From Acidimicrobiia bacterium (GTDB lineage: Bacteria > Actinomycetota > Acidimicrobiia > IMCC26256 > JAENVU01), in the NCBI GenBank assembly GCA_016650415.1, contig JAENVU010000076.1:1-13796 (forward strand): a DNA stretch of 13,796 nt, given 5' to 3'. The notes under the pieces were generated by a model that was not told the origin of the DNA, did no database searches, and was given only the letters and a program-made list of their open reading frames with translations. The translations under genes were made by a program, and so were the position numbers. How positions within the stretch are numbered: position 1 is the first letter of the stretch; the number at the start of each line of letters is the position of its first letter. Shown piece by piece: positions 1 to 7,818 of the stretch.

Positions 1-106
1 ATCCGAGCGCGACGTCGATCGCAGTCGGCCCTGGATCCCGAGCGACTCCCATGACGACCGCGAAGCCGAGCAGCACGACGAGGACCACCAGCGTGGCGAT
101 GATCAC
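1..106 (-). CDS. membrane-anchored protein, N-terminal fragment
   Basis: This is the 5' end of a gene that runs off the left edge. A GTG start at 106-104 overlaps the TGA of the upstream dehydratase gene by four bases (GTGA), so translation is probably coupled and the two genes belong to one operon. The 35 visible residues begin IIATLVVLVVLLGFAVVMG, a clear hydrophobic segment, followed by a charged turn (ARDPGP). This is consistent with a signal anchor or first transmembrane helix. Nothing visible identifies the family. It is the third gene of a minus-strand operon after the MFS transporter and the pterin dehydratase. The reading frame is inferred from the overlap and the hydrophobic segment only. 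Confidence 0.5.
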   Translation of the reverse strand, partial: MIIATLVVLVVLLGFAVVMGVARDPGPTAIDVALG

Positions 107-387
107 GGCGCGACCGCATCGATCTCGCCGGCGAGTTCGAAGTCCCACTCGCTCAGACCGCCCAGATCGTGGGTCGTGAGGAGCAACCGAACGGTTCGCC
201 ACCGGATGTCGATGTCCGGGTGATGGTCCTTGGCCTCGGCGAGGAAGCCGACGTGCACCACGAACGCGATGGCAGCCGCGAAGTCGAGGCATTCCACCGT
301 CCGCACGATCGCATCGCCCTCGCGGGTCCACTGGGGACACTGCGCGAGCCGAGTATCGATCTGGTCGTCGGTGAGCCGGGCGCGCAT
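103..387 (-). CDS. pterin-4a-carbinolamine dehydratase (PCD/DCoH family)
   Basis: This 94-residue protein matches the usual size and motif of cytosolic 4a-hydroxytetrahydrobiopterin dehydratases. These enzymes dehydrate the carbinolamine formed by pterin-dependent aromatic hydroxylases, or bind as small protein partners. The catalytic signature is complete: DHHPDI with His55 and His56, Trp63, and His73 in TTHD, with the His spacing (55/56/73) equal to that of the human enzyme (61/62/79). GLSEWDFELA closes the fold. The ATG at 387 lies 9 bases after the stop of the MFS gene with no convincing ribosome site, so coupling to the transporter is likely. No phenylalanine hydroxylase gene is visible nearby, so the physiological pterin partner is unknown. 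Confidence 0.93.
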   Translation of the reverse strand: MRARLTDDQIDTRLAQCPQWTREGDAIVRTVECLDFAAAIAFVVHVGFLAEAKDHHPDIDIRWRTVRLLLTTHDLGGLSEWDFELAGEIDAVAP

Positions 388-396
388 GCCCCGAGG

Positions 397-1632
397 CTAC
401 GCGGCGGCCGGCTCGAGTCGCGGGTCGGGATCGATCGGCATCCGGCCGCGTCGGATCGCCCCGAGCATCAGGATGCCGCCGGTCACCGGCACCAGCGCCA
501 TCCCCAAGGCCGCGCTCTGCACGCCCCAGGCTCCGGCCGCCAGGGCGACCACGGTGAGCGCGACGAGATCGGCGCTGTTGTGCAGCATCCCGTCGAGTGC
601 GAACACCCGTCCGTGGGTCTCGATCGGCGACGCCCGTTGCACCAGCGTGCGCAATGGTGCGAGGAGGAAGGCGGTCGCGATCCCCCAGATCGAGATCCCG
701 ACGTACGCGATCACCAGCTGGCGGCTCCCGACGTAGATCGCGGCGCCGAGCCCCGACCCCATCGCCGCAGCACTGACGACCCACCACTTCGCCGCACGGT
801 CCCCCAATCCGGTGACGAACAGACCGGACCCGACGAGCGCAATCCCGAAGGTCGCTTGCAGGTAGGCGAACATGGTCGGCGTGCCGTGGAGGACCGACCG
901 CACGTAGATGGGTTCGATCACGATGAACGCACCCCAGATCAGATAGACGCTCGTCGCCAGCGCCAGACCCCGCCGCAGCGAAGGGCGGGCGGCGACCACG
1001 GCGAAACCCTCCCGCATCTCGTCCCGCAGCCGACTGGGCTCGGTCTTCGCGGACGGTGCGGCAGCACCGAGGTGGAACGGCAGGAGCACGCCGACTCCGA
1101 TGAGATAGGTGAGTGAGTTCACGACGAACGCGCCGCTGAACCCGAACGCGCCGATGGAGCCGGCCGCCAGCAACGGGCCGAGCGCGATGGCCGACTGGAA
1201 CGCCATACCGAGCAGACCGTTGGCGGCCGCGAGGTGTTCGTCGTCGACGAGGCGCGGCGGCAACGATTGAAAGGCCGGTTCCGCGAACGCCTTCGTGCAG
1301 CCTTCGATCGCGCCCAACAGCAGCAGCACTTCGAAGGAGCCCGCCAGGATGAACAGGAGCGTCACGCCGGCCGCGATCGAGTCCGCGACCACGAGCACGC
1401 GCTTCGGTCCGAACCGATCGACCGGAATCCCGGCGACCGGGCCCAGGAGCACCATCGGCAACGCCCACGACACTCCGAGGAGCGCGAGATCCGACGCGGA
1501 CGCGTGGAAGTGAAAACTCGCGTATCCCCAGACCGCGACGAGCGCACACCAGCTCCCGATCGCGTTCGCGGCCTGACCCGCCACCAAGAGCGCGAGCCGG
1601 CGATCGCGAAGCAGTGTGCGGGCGGAGGACAT
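397..1632 (-). CDS. MFS transporter, efflux type
   Basis: This is a 411-residue major facilitator superfamily permease of the inner membrane. Many hydrophobic helices are visible. After helix 2 there is the motif-A-like loop GPVAGIPVDRFGPKRVL (about residues 64-80), and the AEPAFQSLPPRLV region around 118-129 resembles the MFS_3 (EntS/drug exporter) group. It probably exports a small molecule by proton antiport; the substrate cannot be told. The reading frame stays open for a further 252 codons upstream, but those translate to polar, low-complexity sequence across the divergent cyclase gene. The ATG at 1632 is chosen because a TACGCT -10 element sits exactly six bases ahead of it, a leaderless arrangement. 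It is the first gene of a three-gene operon. Confidence 0.93.
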   Translation of the reverse strand: MSSARTLLRDRRLALLVAGQAANAIGSWCALVAVWGYASFHFHASASDLALLGVSWALPMVLLGPVAGIPVDRFGPKRVLVVADSIAAGVTLLFILAGSFEVLLLLGAIEGCTKAFAEPAFQSLPPRLVDDEHLAAANGLLGMAFQSAIALGPLLAAGSIGAFGFSGAFVVNSLTYLIGVGVLLPFHLGAAAPSAKTEPSRLRDEMREGFAVVAARPSLRRGLALATSVYLIWGAFIVIEPIYVRSVLHGTPTMFAYLQATFGIALVGSGLFVTGLGDRAAKWWVVSAAAMGSGLGAAIYVGSRQLVIAYVGISIWGIATAFLLAPLRTLVQRASPIETHGRVFALDGMLHNSADLVALTVVALAAGAWGVQSAALGMALVPVTGGILMLGAIRRGRMPIDPDPRLEPAAA

Positions 1633-1638
1633 CCGGCC

Positions 1639-1644
1639 AGCGTA
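1639..1644 (-). promoter_or_regulatory. -10 element, leaderless promoter of the MFS operon
   Basis: Read on the minus strand, TACGCT is followed by GGCCGG and then the ATG at 1632. TANNNT with a 6-base gap places the transcription start on or next to the start codon, the actinobacterial leaderless pattern. No clear -35 was recognised. Confidence 0.55.
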
Positions 1645-1764
1645 GGGGTGAGCACCAACGGAACCTGACGGATTTCCCTCGCATTCGGACACCATCGACG
1701 GGACCCCGAACCCGACGTGTCGACGGGCACGTTCGATTCCGGAATGTTCGGTCCGTTCCGACCG

Positions 1765-1770
1765 TACGAT
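1765..1770 (+). promoter_or_regulatory. -10 element, leaderless promoter of the cyclase gene
   Basis: TACGAT is followed by GACGGC and the ATG at 1777, the TANNNT-N6-ATG leaderless arrangement. It supports the ATG at 1777 over the in-frame GTG at 1717 and ATG at 1744, and it faces the MFS promoter across 120 bases. Confidence 0.55.
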
Positions 1771-1776
1771 GACGGC

Positions 1777-4700
1777 ATGACCTGTGCGTCGTGTGGATCC
1801 GAAGCACCCGCCGGGGCCCGTTTCTGCCCCAGCTGCGGGCACCCACTCGTGGCCCGCCACGACGAACGACGCGTGGCCACCGTCCTCTTCGCCGATCTGG
1901 TCGGCTTCACGCGCTTGTCGGAGAGCGCGGACCCGGAGCACGTCAAGAACCTCGTCGACCGCTGCTTCGAGCAACTCGCAGCCGACATCGTCCTGCACGG
2001 TGGCCAGGTCGACAAGGTCATCGGCGACGCACTCGTCGCGATCTTCGGCGCTCCCGTCGCCCACGAGGACGACGCCGAGCGCGCGGTGCGCGCCGCACTG
2101 CGAATGCAGATCCGCCTCGATCAGCTCAGATCCGATTCCGGCATGGAGCTGCAGATGCGCGTCGGCATCAACACCGGCGAGGTGTTGGTGGGAGCACTCC
2201 GGGCGGGTGGCGACTACACCGCGATGGGCGACGTCGTGAACACCGCGAGTCGCTTGCAGTCGATTGCCCAGCCCGGCCAGGTCGTCGTCGGACCCGCGAC
2301 CTTCCAGGCGACTGCGAACGCCATCAACTACGAACCGCTCGGCGCGCTGTCGGTCAAGGGCCGTGAAGAGGCGGTCGACGCGTGGCACGCCACCGGCGCG
2401 GTCGCGCCTCCTGGGGTCCGGCGCGCCCGTCCGCTCACACCACTGGTCGGCCGAGACGAGGAAATGGTCGTCCTCGGTGCATCACTCGTCACCGCCGTCA
2501 CTCGTCGGCGGGTGCATTTCACCCTCATGGTCGGAGAGGCCGGTGTCGGCAAGACGCGACTCGCGGCCGAGATCGGCCGTATCGCCGAAGACGTCCACGG
2601 TGCTCGAATCCTCACGGGCCATTGCATCCCGTACGGCGAGAACGACGCCTGGTACCCGATCGGCGCGATGATCGCCAGTGCCTGTGCCGTCGGCCTCGAC
2701 GAGGACACCGAGACCCAGCACCTCGCCGCCCGCCACGAAACCGCCGCGGTGTTGGGGCTCGACGCCACGGACCCGGAGGTCAGCCGCATCGCCGACGGCC
2801 TCCTGCACCTGATGGGCAAGCCCATCCACTCCGACGCCGTCGATCCGGTGCGGGCCCACGAAGATGCGCTCCGGGCCGGCCTGGCGTTCATCGGGGCGCT
2901 GGCCGAGCAACGACCGCTCGTCCTGATCCTTTCCGACCTCCATTGGGCCGACCCCGAACTTCTCGAGTTCCTTCCTCGGCTCCTCAAGCGTCTGAGCGGT
3001 CGCCCCGCGATGCTGATGGCCACCGCCCGGGTCGAGTTCGCCGACGATTGGTCGCCACCTCCCGGCCGCCACAACGTGGTCAACGTGCACCTCGACCCGC
3101 TCGACGCCGAGTACACCGACGCGCTGCTCGAGGCGTTGCTCCCCGACGTCTCGCCCGAACTGCGGGCCGGGCTGCGCGACCGCTCCGGTGGCAACCCGTT
3201 CTTCGTGGAGGAACTCGCGGCGATGGCCTGCGACGGCAACAACCCCGGCGAGCTTCCGGCCACGTTGCACGGTCTTGTCGCCGCCCGGCTCGACCGGCTC
3301 TCGGCGAAGGAGCGCTCGGTGTTGGAAGACGCCGCGGTGATCGGTGCGAGTGGTCCCGTCGCCCTCGTCGAGGTCCTGGCGGCCAGTCACGGTGGCGGCG
3401 CGCAGACCACGCTGGAGTCGCTGGCCGACGAAGGCCTGGTGAACCTCGTCGACGGTGAGTTCGCGTTCCGCAACGAACTGACCCGCGAGATCGCGTACGG
3501 CACCCTCACCAAAGCCGAGCGTGCCCGCCGCCACGGACTCCTCGCGAAGACGTTGGCCAACGAAGGTGAACGAACCGGCCGCATCGAGGAAGTCATGGAG
3601 CGGCTCGGCTACCACTTCGACCTGGCGGCCTCGCTGTTGAACGAGCTGGGTTCCGGTTCCGGGATGCCACCCGAGATGGCGCGGGAGGCCGCTTCGTTCC
3701 TCGCCCGCGCGGGGCGTCGCGCCGAACAACGAGAAGACTGGAAGTCTGCCGAGAAGCATCTCAGCGGCGCCATCATGCTCGTCGCCCCATCGGAAGTCGG
3801 CGAACTCACGTCGTTGCACGTCGCTCGAGCCCGATCCCGGGCCGAGCAACGGGACACCGTCGGAGCACGTGAGGATCTGGCCACCGTGTACAAGCTCGCG
3901 AGCGAGGTCGACGACCCGCACGCCTACGCCAGTGCCGCCACGATCCTGGGCGACATCCAGTACAAGGAAGGCGACCTCAGCACCGCGACCCAGACCCTCG
4001 ACGGTTCCGTGGCGCGCTGGCGCGAGCTCGATGATCCCAGCGGGCTCGCCGACGCACTGCGGTTCTCCGGCATGACCGCGCTCTTCCGGGGGAACGGTGA
4101 GAAGGCCGGCGCCGAGATCGAGGAAGCGCTCGCGCTCTTCCGTCGGGCCCACGACCAACGCGGTGAGGCGTGGGCCCTGCAGAACCTTGCCTGGCTGTCC
4201 TTCATCGACGGCGATTACCAGACCGCCGAAGCGCGTCTGGAGACCTCCGCGGCGACGTTTGGGGAACTCGGAGACTGGGGTGGCGTCTCCTGGGCGCTCG
4301 GGCTCCTCGCCTGGGTCCGCTACACCCAGGGGCGACTCGAAGAAGCCCGTGAACTCGCGCTCCGCATTCAGCAGGAGTCCCGGGAACTCGGCAACCGGTG
4401 GGCGGCGGCGATGATGACCGTGCTCCTCGCCAACGTCGCGGTCTGGACCGGCAACGTCGAGACTGCAATCGACGAATCCCGCGAGGCCGTCGAGATCTTC
4501 CGCGATCTCGGCGACGCCTGGGGTGAGCTCCAAGCGATGAGTCCACTCATCCTGGCCCAGACGATGTCGGGCCAGTACCGCCAGGCGACCGCACTGATCG
4601 ATGAGATCGAGACCGTCGGTCTCCGAGTGCTGGACGAGGCGATGAACCGGCTTCCCGGCCTCATCCGGGTGGCGATCGCCGTCATGAGCGGATCGGAGTC

Positions 4701-5256
4701 GGCGTACGGCCTGGCCCGGGACCTCCTCGGCGACGTCGAAGGCAAGCGATTCATCAATGACGAGCAGCGGATGGTGCTCGGCCTCGCGCACTTCCAGAAC
4801 GGCGATCACGTCGTCGCGCTCGAGATGCTCGAGCACGCCCGCGGGCTGGCAATCGGCGCGGGCAGTGACGCGGCAACCAACGTGGCCCTGGCGATGGCGC
4901 TGACCGCCAACGATCGCGCGCCCGAAGCCTTGGAACTGTGTACCGAGATCGAAACAACGCTCGTGACCTTCACCGACCGCTACCGGCACGCGCTCGCCCG
5001 CGCCTTTGCTCACGCACGCGGTGGCGACACCGAGCAGGCCGACGTCGCGATTCAGAGTGCGCTCGCGATCGTCGAAGCCACGGGAGCGGTCCTCGACCGC
5101 GCGCTGGCCCAGATCGGGGCCGCGACACTCTGGGAGGGCACCGATCGGGGCGACACCGCCCGACGCTTCGCCGATTCACTCCTTGACGCGACCACGATGG
5201 ACCCCGTGGGCTGGCGCCGAGTGTTCACCCTCATGGCCGGGGCCGAGAACTCCTGA
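1777..5256 (+). CDS. class III adenylate cyclase with zinc ribbon, AAA ATPase and TPR region
   Basis: This 1159-residue cytosolic regulator has several domains. Residues 1-24 form a CxxC...CxxC zinc ribbon (C3, C6, C17, C20). Residues 30-205 form a class III cyclase domain with all catalytic positions: metal Asp40 and Asp84, purine-recognising Lys80 and Thr148, transition-state Asn155 and Arg159. The Lys/Thr pair is that of class IIIb adenylyl cyclases, so cAMP is the expected product. From about 220 an AAA_16/STAND-like ATPase begins (PLVGRDEE), with Walker A GEAGVGKT at 253-260 and Walker B LVLILSD ending at Asp387. The C-terminal half, about 620-1120, is helical TPR-like repeats. Mycobacterial relatives often end in a LuxR DNA-binding domain; none is seen here, as the protein ends VFTLMAGAENS. 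It probably couples a sensed partner or ligand to cAMP synthesis. Confidence 0.95.
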   Translation: MTCASCGSEAPAGARFCPSCGHPLVARHDERRVATVLFADLVGFTRLSESADPEHVKNLVDRCFEQLAADIVLHGGQVDKVIGDALVAIFGAPVAHEDDAERAVRAALRMQIRLDQLRSDSGMELQMRVGINTGEVLVGALRAGGDYTAMGDVVNTASRLQSIAQPGQVVVGPATFQATANAINYEPLGALSVKGREEAVDAWHATGAVAPPGVRRARPLTPLVGRDEEMVVLGASLVTAVTRRRVHFTLMVGEAGVGKTRLAAEIGRIAEDVHGARILTGHCIPYGENDAWYPIGAMIASACAVGLDEDTETQHLAARHETAAVLGLDATDPEVSRIADGLLHLMGKPIHSDAVDPVRAHEDALRAGLAFIGALAEQRPLVLILSDLHWADPELLEFLPRLLKRLSGRPAMLMATARVEFADDWSPPPGRHNVVNVHLDPLDAEYTDALLEALLPDVSPELRAGLRDRSGGNPFFVEELAAMACDGNNPGELPATLHGLVAARLDRLSAKERSVLEDAAVIGASGPVALVEVLAASHGGGAQTTLESLADEGLVNLVDGEFAFRNELTREIAYGTLTKAERARRHGLLAKTLANEGERTGRIEEVMERLGYHFDLAASLLNELGSGSGMPPEMAREAASFLARAGRRAEQREDWKSAEKHLSGAIMLVAPSEVGELTSLHVARARSRAEQRDTVGAREDLATVYKLASEVDDPHAYASAATILGDIQYKEGDLSTATQTLDGSVARWRELDDPSGLADALRFSGMTALFRGNGEKAGAEIEEALALFRRAHDQRGEAWALQNLAWLSFIDGDYQTAEARLETSAATFGELGDWGGVSWALGLLAWVRYTQGRLEEARELALRIQQESRELGNRWAAAMMTVLLANVAVWTGNVETAIDESREAVEIFRDLGDAWGELQAMSPLILAQTMSGQYRQATALIDEIETVGLRVLDEAMNRLPGLIRVAIAVMSGSESAYGLARDLLGDVEGKRFINDEQRMVLGLAHFQNGDHVVALEMLEHARGLAIGAGSDAATNVALAMALTANDRAPEALELCTEIETTLVTFTDRYRHALARAFAHARGGDTEQADVAIQSALAIVEATGAVLDRALAQIGAATLWEGTDRGDTARRFADSLLDATTMDPVGWRRVFTLMAGAENS

Positions 5257-5280
5257 TCCCTGCGATCACTCCGAACGCGC

Positions 5281-5952
5281 TCATTCGCCGAACGTCGCGT
5301 CCGGGTCGGGATCACCGGGGTCGACCCCCAGATGGAAGCGATTGAGGAACCAGTGTCCGAGCGGTCCGATCCCCACCGCGAAGACGACCGTTCCGACGCC
5401 CACGGTGCCGCCGAGTGCCCACCCGGCGGCGAGCGCAGACAACTCCAAACCGGTCCGCACGATCCACACCGGATGACCCCGTGCCGCGATGCTCGTCATC
5501 AATCCGTCGCGTGGACCCGGGCCGAGCCCCGCACCGATGTAGAGGCCGACACCGACCGCCACGATGACGACCCCGAACAGCATCACCGCCCCCCGCGTCG
5601 CCAGGGAATCAAGCCGCGGGGTGACCTCCAGAACGAGGTCGGCGATCAGTCCGACCCCCAGGGTGTTGAGCACCGTCCCGACGCCGGGCCGCTGACGGAG
5701 CGGGATCCAGAGCAACAGGATCAGCAGCCCGAGCCCGATCACCACGAAGCCGAAGTTCACGCCGAGCCGCTCGGCGAGTCCTTGGTGCAACACATCCCAC
5801 GGACTCAGGCCCAGGCGAGCGCGAACGGTGAGACCGATACCCGTGCCCAGACAAATGAGCCCGACGATGACCCGAGGGAGGCGACGACGGAGTTCCGGAA
5901 GATCGGTGAACCCGATGACACGGAAGTCCGGACGCCGAGCGGCGTCGGTCAT
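5281..5952 (-). CDS. YczE-family integral membrane protein
   Basis: This 223-residue membrane protein has about five hydrophobic helices (roughly 27-45, 67-85, 91-110, 121-142, 168-195). Two hallmarks of the YczE/YitT-like family are present: LGLSPWDVLHQGL near residue 47, and GLGPGPRDGLM at 142-152 followed by GVGTVVFAVGIGPL. The family has no settled biochemical function; transport or a membrane accessory role is often assumed. The ATG at 5952 overlaps the TGA of the glycosidase gene (ATGA), so it is the last gene of the five-gene operon and probably translationally coupled. A membrane role in uptake of the operon's substrate is an inference from position only. It converges with the cyclase gene, leaving 24 bases between stops, where no clear terminator hairpin is visible. 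Confidence 0.88.
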   Translation of the reverse strand: MTDAARRPDFRVIGFTDLPELRRRLPRVIVGLICLGTGIGLTVRARLGLSPWDVLHQGLAERLGVNFGFVVIGLGLLILLLWIPLRQRPGVGTVLNTLGVGLIADLVLEVTPRLDSLATRGAVMLFGVVIVAVGVGLYIGAGLGPGPRDGLMTSIAARGHPVWIVRTGLELSALAAGWALGGTVGVGTVVFAVGIGPLGHWFLNRFHLGVDPGDPDPDATFGE

Positions 5953-7322
5953 GCGAACTGCGGGAGCCACGCCGCGGTGGCTGCGAGCAGTTCGTCGGTC
6001 ATCCGGCCGAGATCCTGAAAGTCGATCCGACCGGCGAGCGGATCCGCCAGCATCGCCGCGAGGACCGTGTCCCGATCGCCGTTCACCGCGGCTTCGACCG
6101 TGAGTTCCTGGGCCGCGGAGACGCGCCGCACCTGTTCGGCGAGCACGGGTGGGAGCACGGCATGGTCGCGGCCCCGCACGCCCTGGCCGTCGATGGTGCA
6201 GATGCTCTCCACCACCACGTCCTCCGGCAGGTCCGGACACTGGCCCGCGTTGGGCAGGTTGAGCGGCAGATCGCGCGGATGGTTGCGGATGACGGAGTCG
6301 ATGCACGCCGCGACGATCTCGCCGCTCGGCATTCGGGAGATCTCCGGTGCTGCGAACATTGCATCCAGTTCGGCTCGGTGACGCGACTGCCACCGCTCCC
6401 GGTCGCCGATCGTGGTGATGTCCACGCCCCATGCCCTCCCCCACTCCGACGCTTCGGTCAGGAACCCGGGAAAGAACTCGGCGAGATGGCGGTCCCCGGC
6501 GGCCGGGAGGGCGCCGAACCGTGAGAAGAGTTCGAACTTCAGCCGGTTGACGGCAATGAGATCACCGCGGGTCCAGTGATCTCCGGGCGATCGCTTCGTG
6601 ATCTCCATCGCGTCCGGCAGATCCACCGGGAGTCGCTCGCCCGCCCGGCCGGGCTCGTCCAGGACGGCGCGGAGCCGCTCGAAGCCGTCGTCGCCACCAA
6701 CCGTGAATCCGGTGATGATCGGCAGGTGGTTCACCCCGGCGATCTCGAACCGCAGGTCCCGGAAATCGGCGTCGAGGAGGAGCGACAGGAAGAATTGCGT
6801 GACCGCAATCTCGTGACACAGGCCGACGGTCCTGATCGGCGTCTCCCGGGTGACCGCTCGACAGATCGTCGTCATCGGATTGGTGATGTTGAGCATCCAT
6901 GCATCGGGACACCGCGCCTGCATCTCGCGCGCCAATCCCAGGAAGACCGGAATATTGCGCAGCGCCCGGGTGATCCCGCCGGCTCCGACCGAGTCCCCGA
7001 CACTCTGGACGATGCCGTAGCGCGCCGGAATCTCGAGGTCGGCCCGCATGCTGGCAAAACCACCGGTCGAGATCGTGACGACCACCCAGTCGGCACCGTC
7101 GAGCGCGTCCGCCAATGAGGTCGTCGTACGGCTCGTCAGGGGAATCCCTCGTGACCGGGCAACGTGGTCGACCCATTCGGCCATTCGGGGCAACGGCGCG
7201 GGATTCAGGTCTTCGAAGACGAGTTCGGCATCGTGCAGGCTCGGCGTGTTGGCGATGTCGACGACCAACTTCGGCACCCACTGGAAGCTGCCACCACCGA
7301 TCACGGCGATGCGTTGACTCAT
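5949..7322 (-). CDS. glycoside hydrolase family 4, NAD- and metal-dependent
   Basis: This is a 457-residue cytosolic GH4 enzyme. The family breaks glycosidic bonds by NAD-dependent oxidation at C3, elimination and re-addition, needing Mn2+ or a similar metal. The N-terminal dinucleotide site is RIAVIGGGSFQWVP (4-17). NITNP (145-149), the metal ligand Cys169 in the LCHEI motif, and His199 in GVNHLPII fit the family's active site; the Cys-His spacing of 30 is close to that of Thermotoga AglA. A CHE signature is associated with alpha-glucosidases, CHS with alpha-galactosidases and CN/CD with phospho-glycosidases, so a non-phosphorylated alpha-glycoside is the best guess. The start at MSQRI is set by homology to the GxGS motif. 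It lies 25 bases after the RidA gene and overlaps the YczE gene by four bases. Confidence 0.93.
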   Translation of the reverse strand: MSQRIAVIGGGSFQWVPKLVVDIANTPSLHDAELVFEDLNPAPLPRMAEWVDHVARSRGIPLTSRTTTSLADALDGADWVVVTISTGGFASMRADLEIPARYGIVQSVGDSVGAGGITRALRNIPVFLGLAREMQARCPDAWMLNITNPMTTICRAVTRETPIRTVGLCHEIAVTQFFLSLLLDADFRDLRFEIAGVNHLPIITGFTVGGDDGFERLRAVLDEPGRAGERLPVDLPDAMEITKRSPGDHWTRGDLIAVNRLKFELFSRFGALPAAGDRHLAEFFPGFLTEASEWGRAWGVDITTIGDRERWQSRHRAELDAMFAAPEISRMPSGEIVAACIDSVIRNHPRDLPLNLPNAGQCPDLPEDVVVESICTIDGQGVRGRDHAVLPPVLAEQVRRVSAAQELTVEAAVNGDRDTVLAAMLADPLAGRIDFQDLGRMTDELLAATAAWLPQFA

Positions 7323-7347
7323 CGAGATGCCATCCGCTCCGGTGGCT

Positions 7348-7818
7348 TCATCGCAGCGCGACCTCGACCTCGATCTCGACCGAGCCACCCCGAGGCAACG
7401 CCGCGACCCCCACCGCCGACCGGCTGTGATGGCCGGCGGCCCCGAAGATCTCGACGAGCACGCGACTCGCGCCATCCACCACGGCGGGTTGCTGGGTGAA
7501 ACCGGGCGCACTCACCACGAAGCCCAGCACGGTCAGCACCCGATCGATCCGATCCAGGCTCCCGAGCTCGGCCCGCAGCACCGACACCGCGTTGAGCGCG
7601 CACCACCGGGCCGCGTCCACGCCGGCTTCGACGCTGACACCGTCGCCGAGGATGCCGGGATGGAGGATCACGCCGTCGTGCGAGCGGGCGAGTTGCCCGG
7701 AGGTGCGAGCGCGCCCGCCGTGCACCACCACCGCGACGAGCGGATCGTGCGGCGGATACGGACCCGGAAGCTCGAGGCCCGGTTGCTCGAGCCGGGCGTC
7801 GAAACCCGTCACAGCCAT
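7348..7818 (-). CDS. RidA/YjgF-family protein (enamine/imine deaminase-like)
   Basis: This 156-residue member of the Rid superfamily belongs to a cytosolic trimeric family. RidA itself hydrolyses reactive enamine/imine intermediates such as 2-aminoacrylate; many paralogues have other or unknown roles. Visible conserved features are SGQLAR (40-45), WCALNAV (72-78), LGSLDRI (85-91), VVDGASRVLVEIFG (113-126) and HSRSAVGVAALPRG (131-144). Arg133 and Glu148 align with substrate-binding Arg105 and Glu120 of E. coli RidA. It is longer than the 128-residue E. coli protein and resembles the subgroup with the RSAVGV motif. The ATG at 7818 overlaps the end of the hydrolase gene by ten bases, indicating operon coupling. 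The substrate is not predictable, but the neighbours suggest sugar or ester catabolism. Confidence 0.9.
   Translation of the reverse strand: MAVTGFDARLEQPGLELPGPYPPHDPLVAVVVHGGRARTSGQLARSHDGVILHPGILGDGVSVEAGVDAARWCALNAVSVLRAELGSLDRIDRVLTVLGFVVSAPGFTQQPAVVDGASRVLVEIFGAAGHHSRSAVGVAALPRGGSVEIEVEVALR

Noticed and set aside
169..1116. A 315-codon plus-strand frame over the dehydratase and MFS genes
   Set aside because: Arg/Gly/Asp/His-rich translation without hydrophobic core, opposite two well-supported genes.
1717..1776. Longer cyclase start at GTG 1717 or ATG 1744
   Set aside because: It would place the TACGAT promoter inside the gene and put an atypical tail before the zinc ribbon; relatives of this family usually begin at the ribbon.
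1633..2388. A 252-codon open extension in front of the MFS gene on the minus strand
   Set aside because: It lies antisense to the cyclase catalytic domain, is polar and low in complexity, and the -10 six bases before the ATG at 1632 fixes the start.
2482..5013. An 843-codon open frame on the minus strand
   Set aside because: It is the mirror of the cyclase/ATPase/TPR gene, whose domains are unmistakable. Long antisense frames are common in GC-rich DNA, and the translation has no recognisable domain.
5257..5280. Terminator between the cyclase gene and the YczE gene
   Set aside because: Only short imperfect pairings are visible in 24 bases and there is no T tract.
7350..7385. Short CTCGA/TCTCGA-rich stretch that looks repetitive
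   Set aside because: It encodes alternating Val/Glu/Ile residues at the end of the RidA protein (VEIEVEVAL) on the minus strand, so codon usage explains it.
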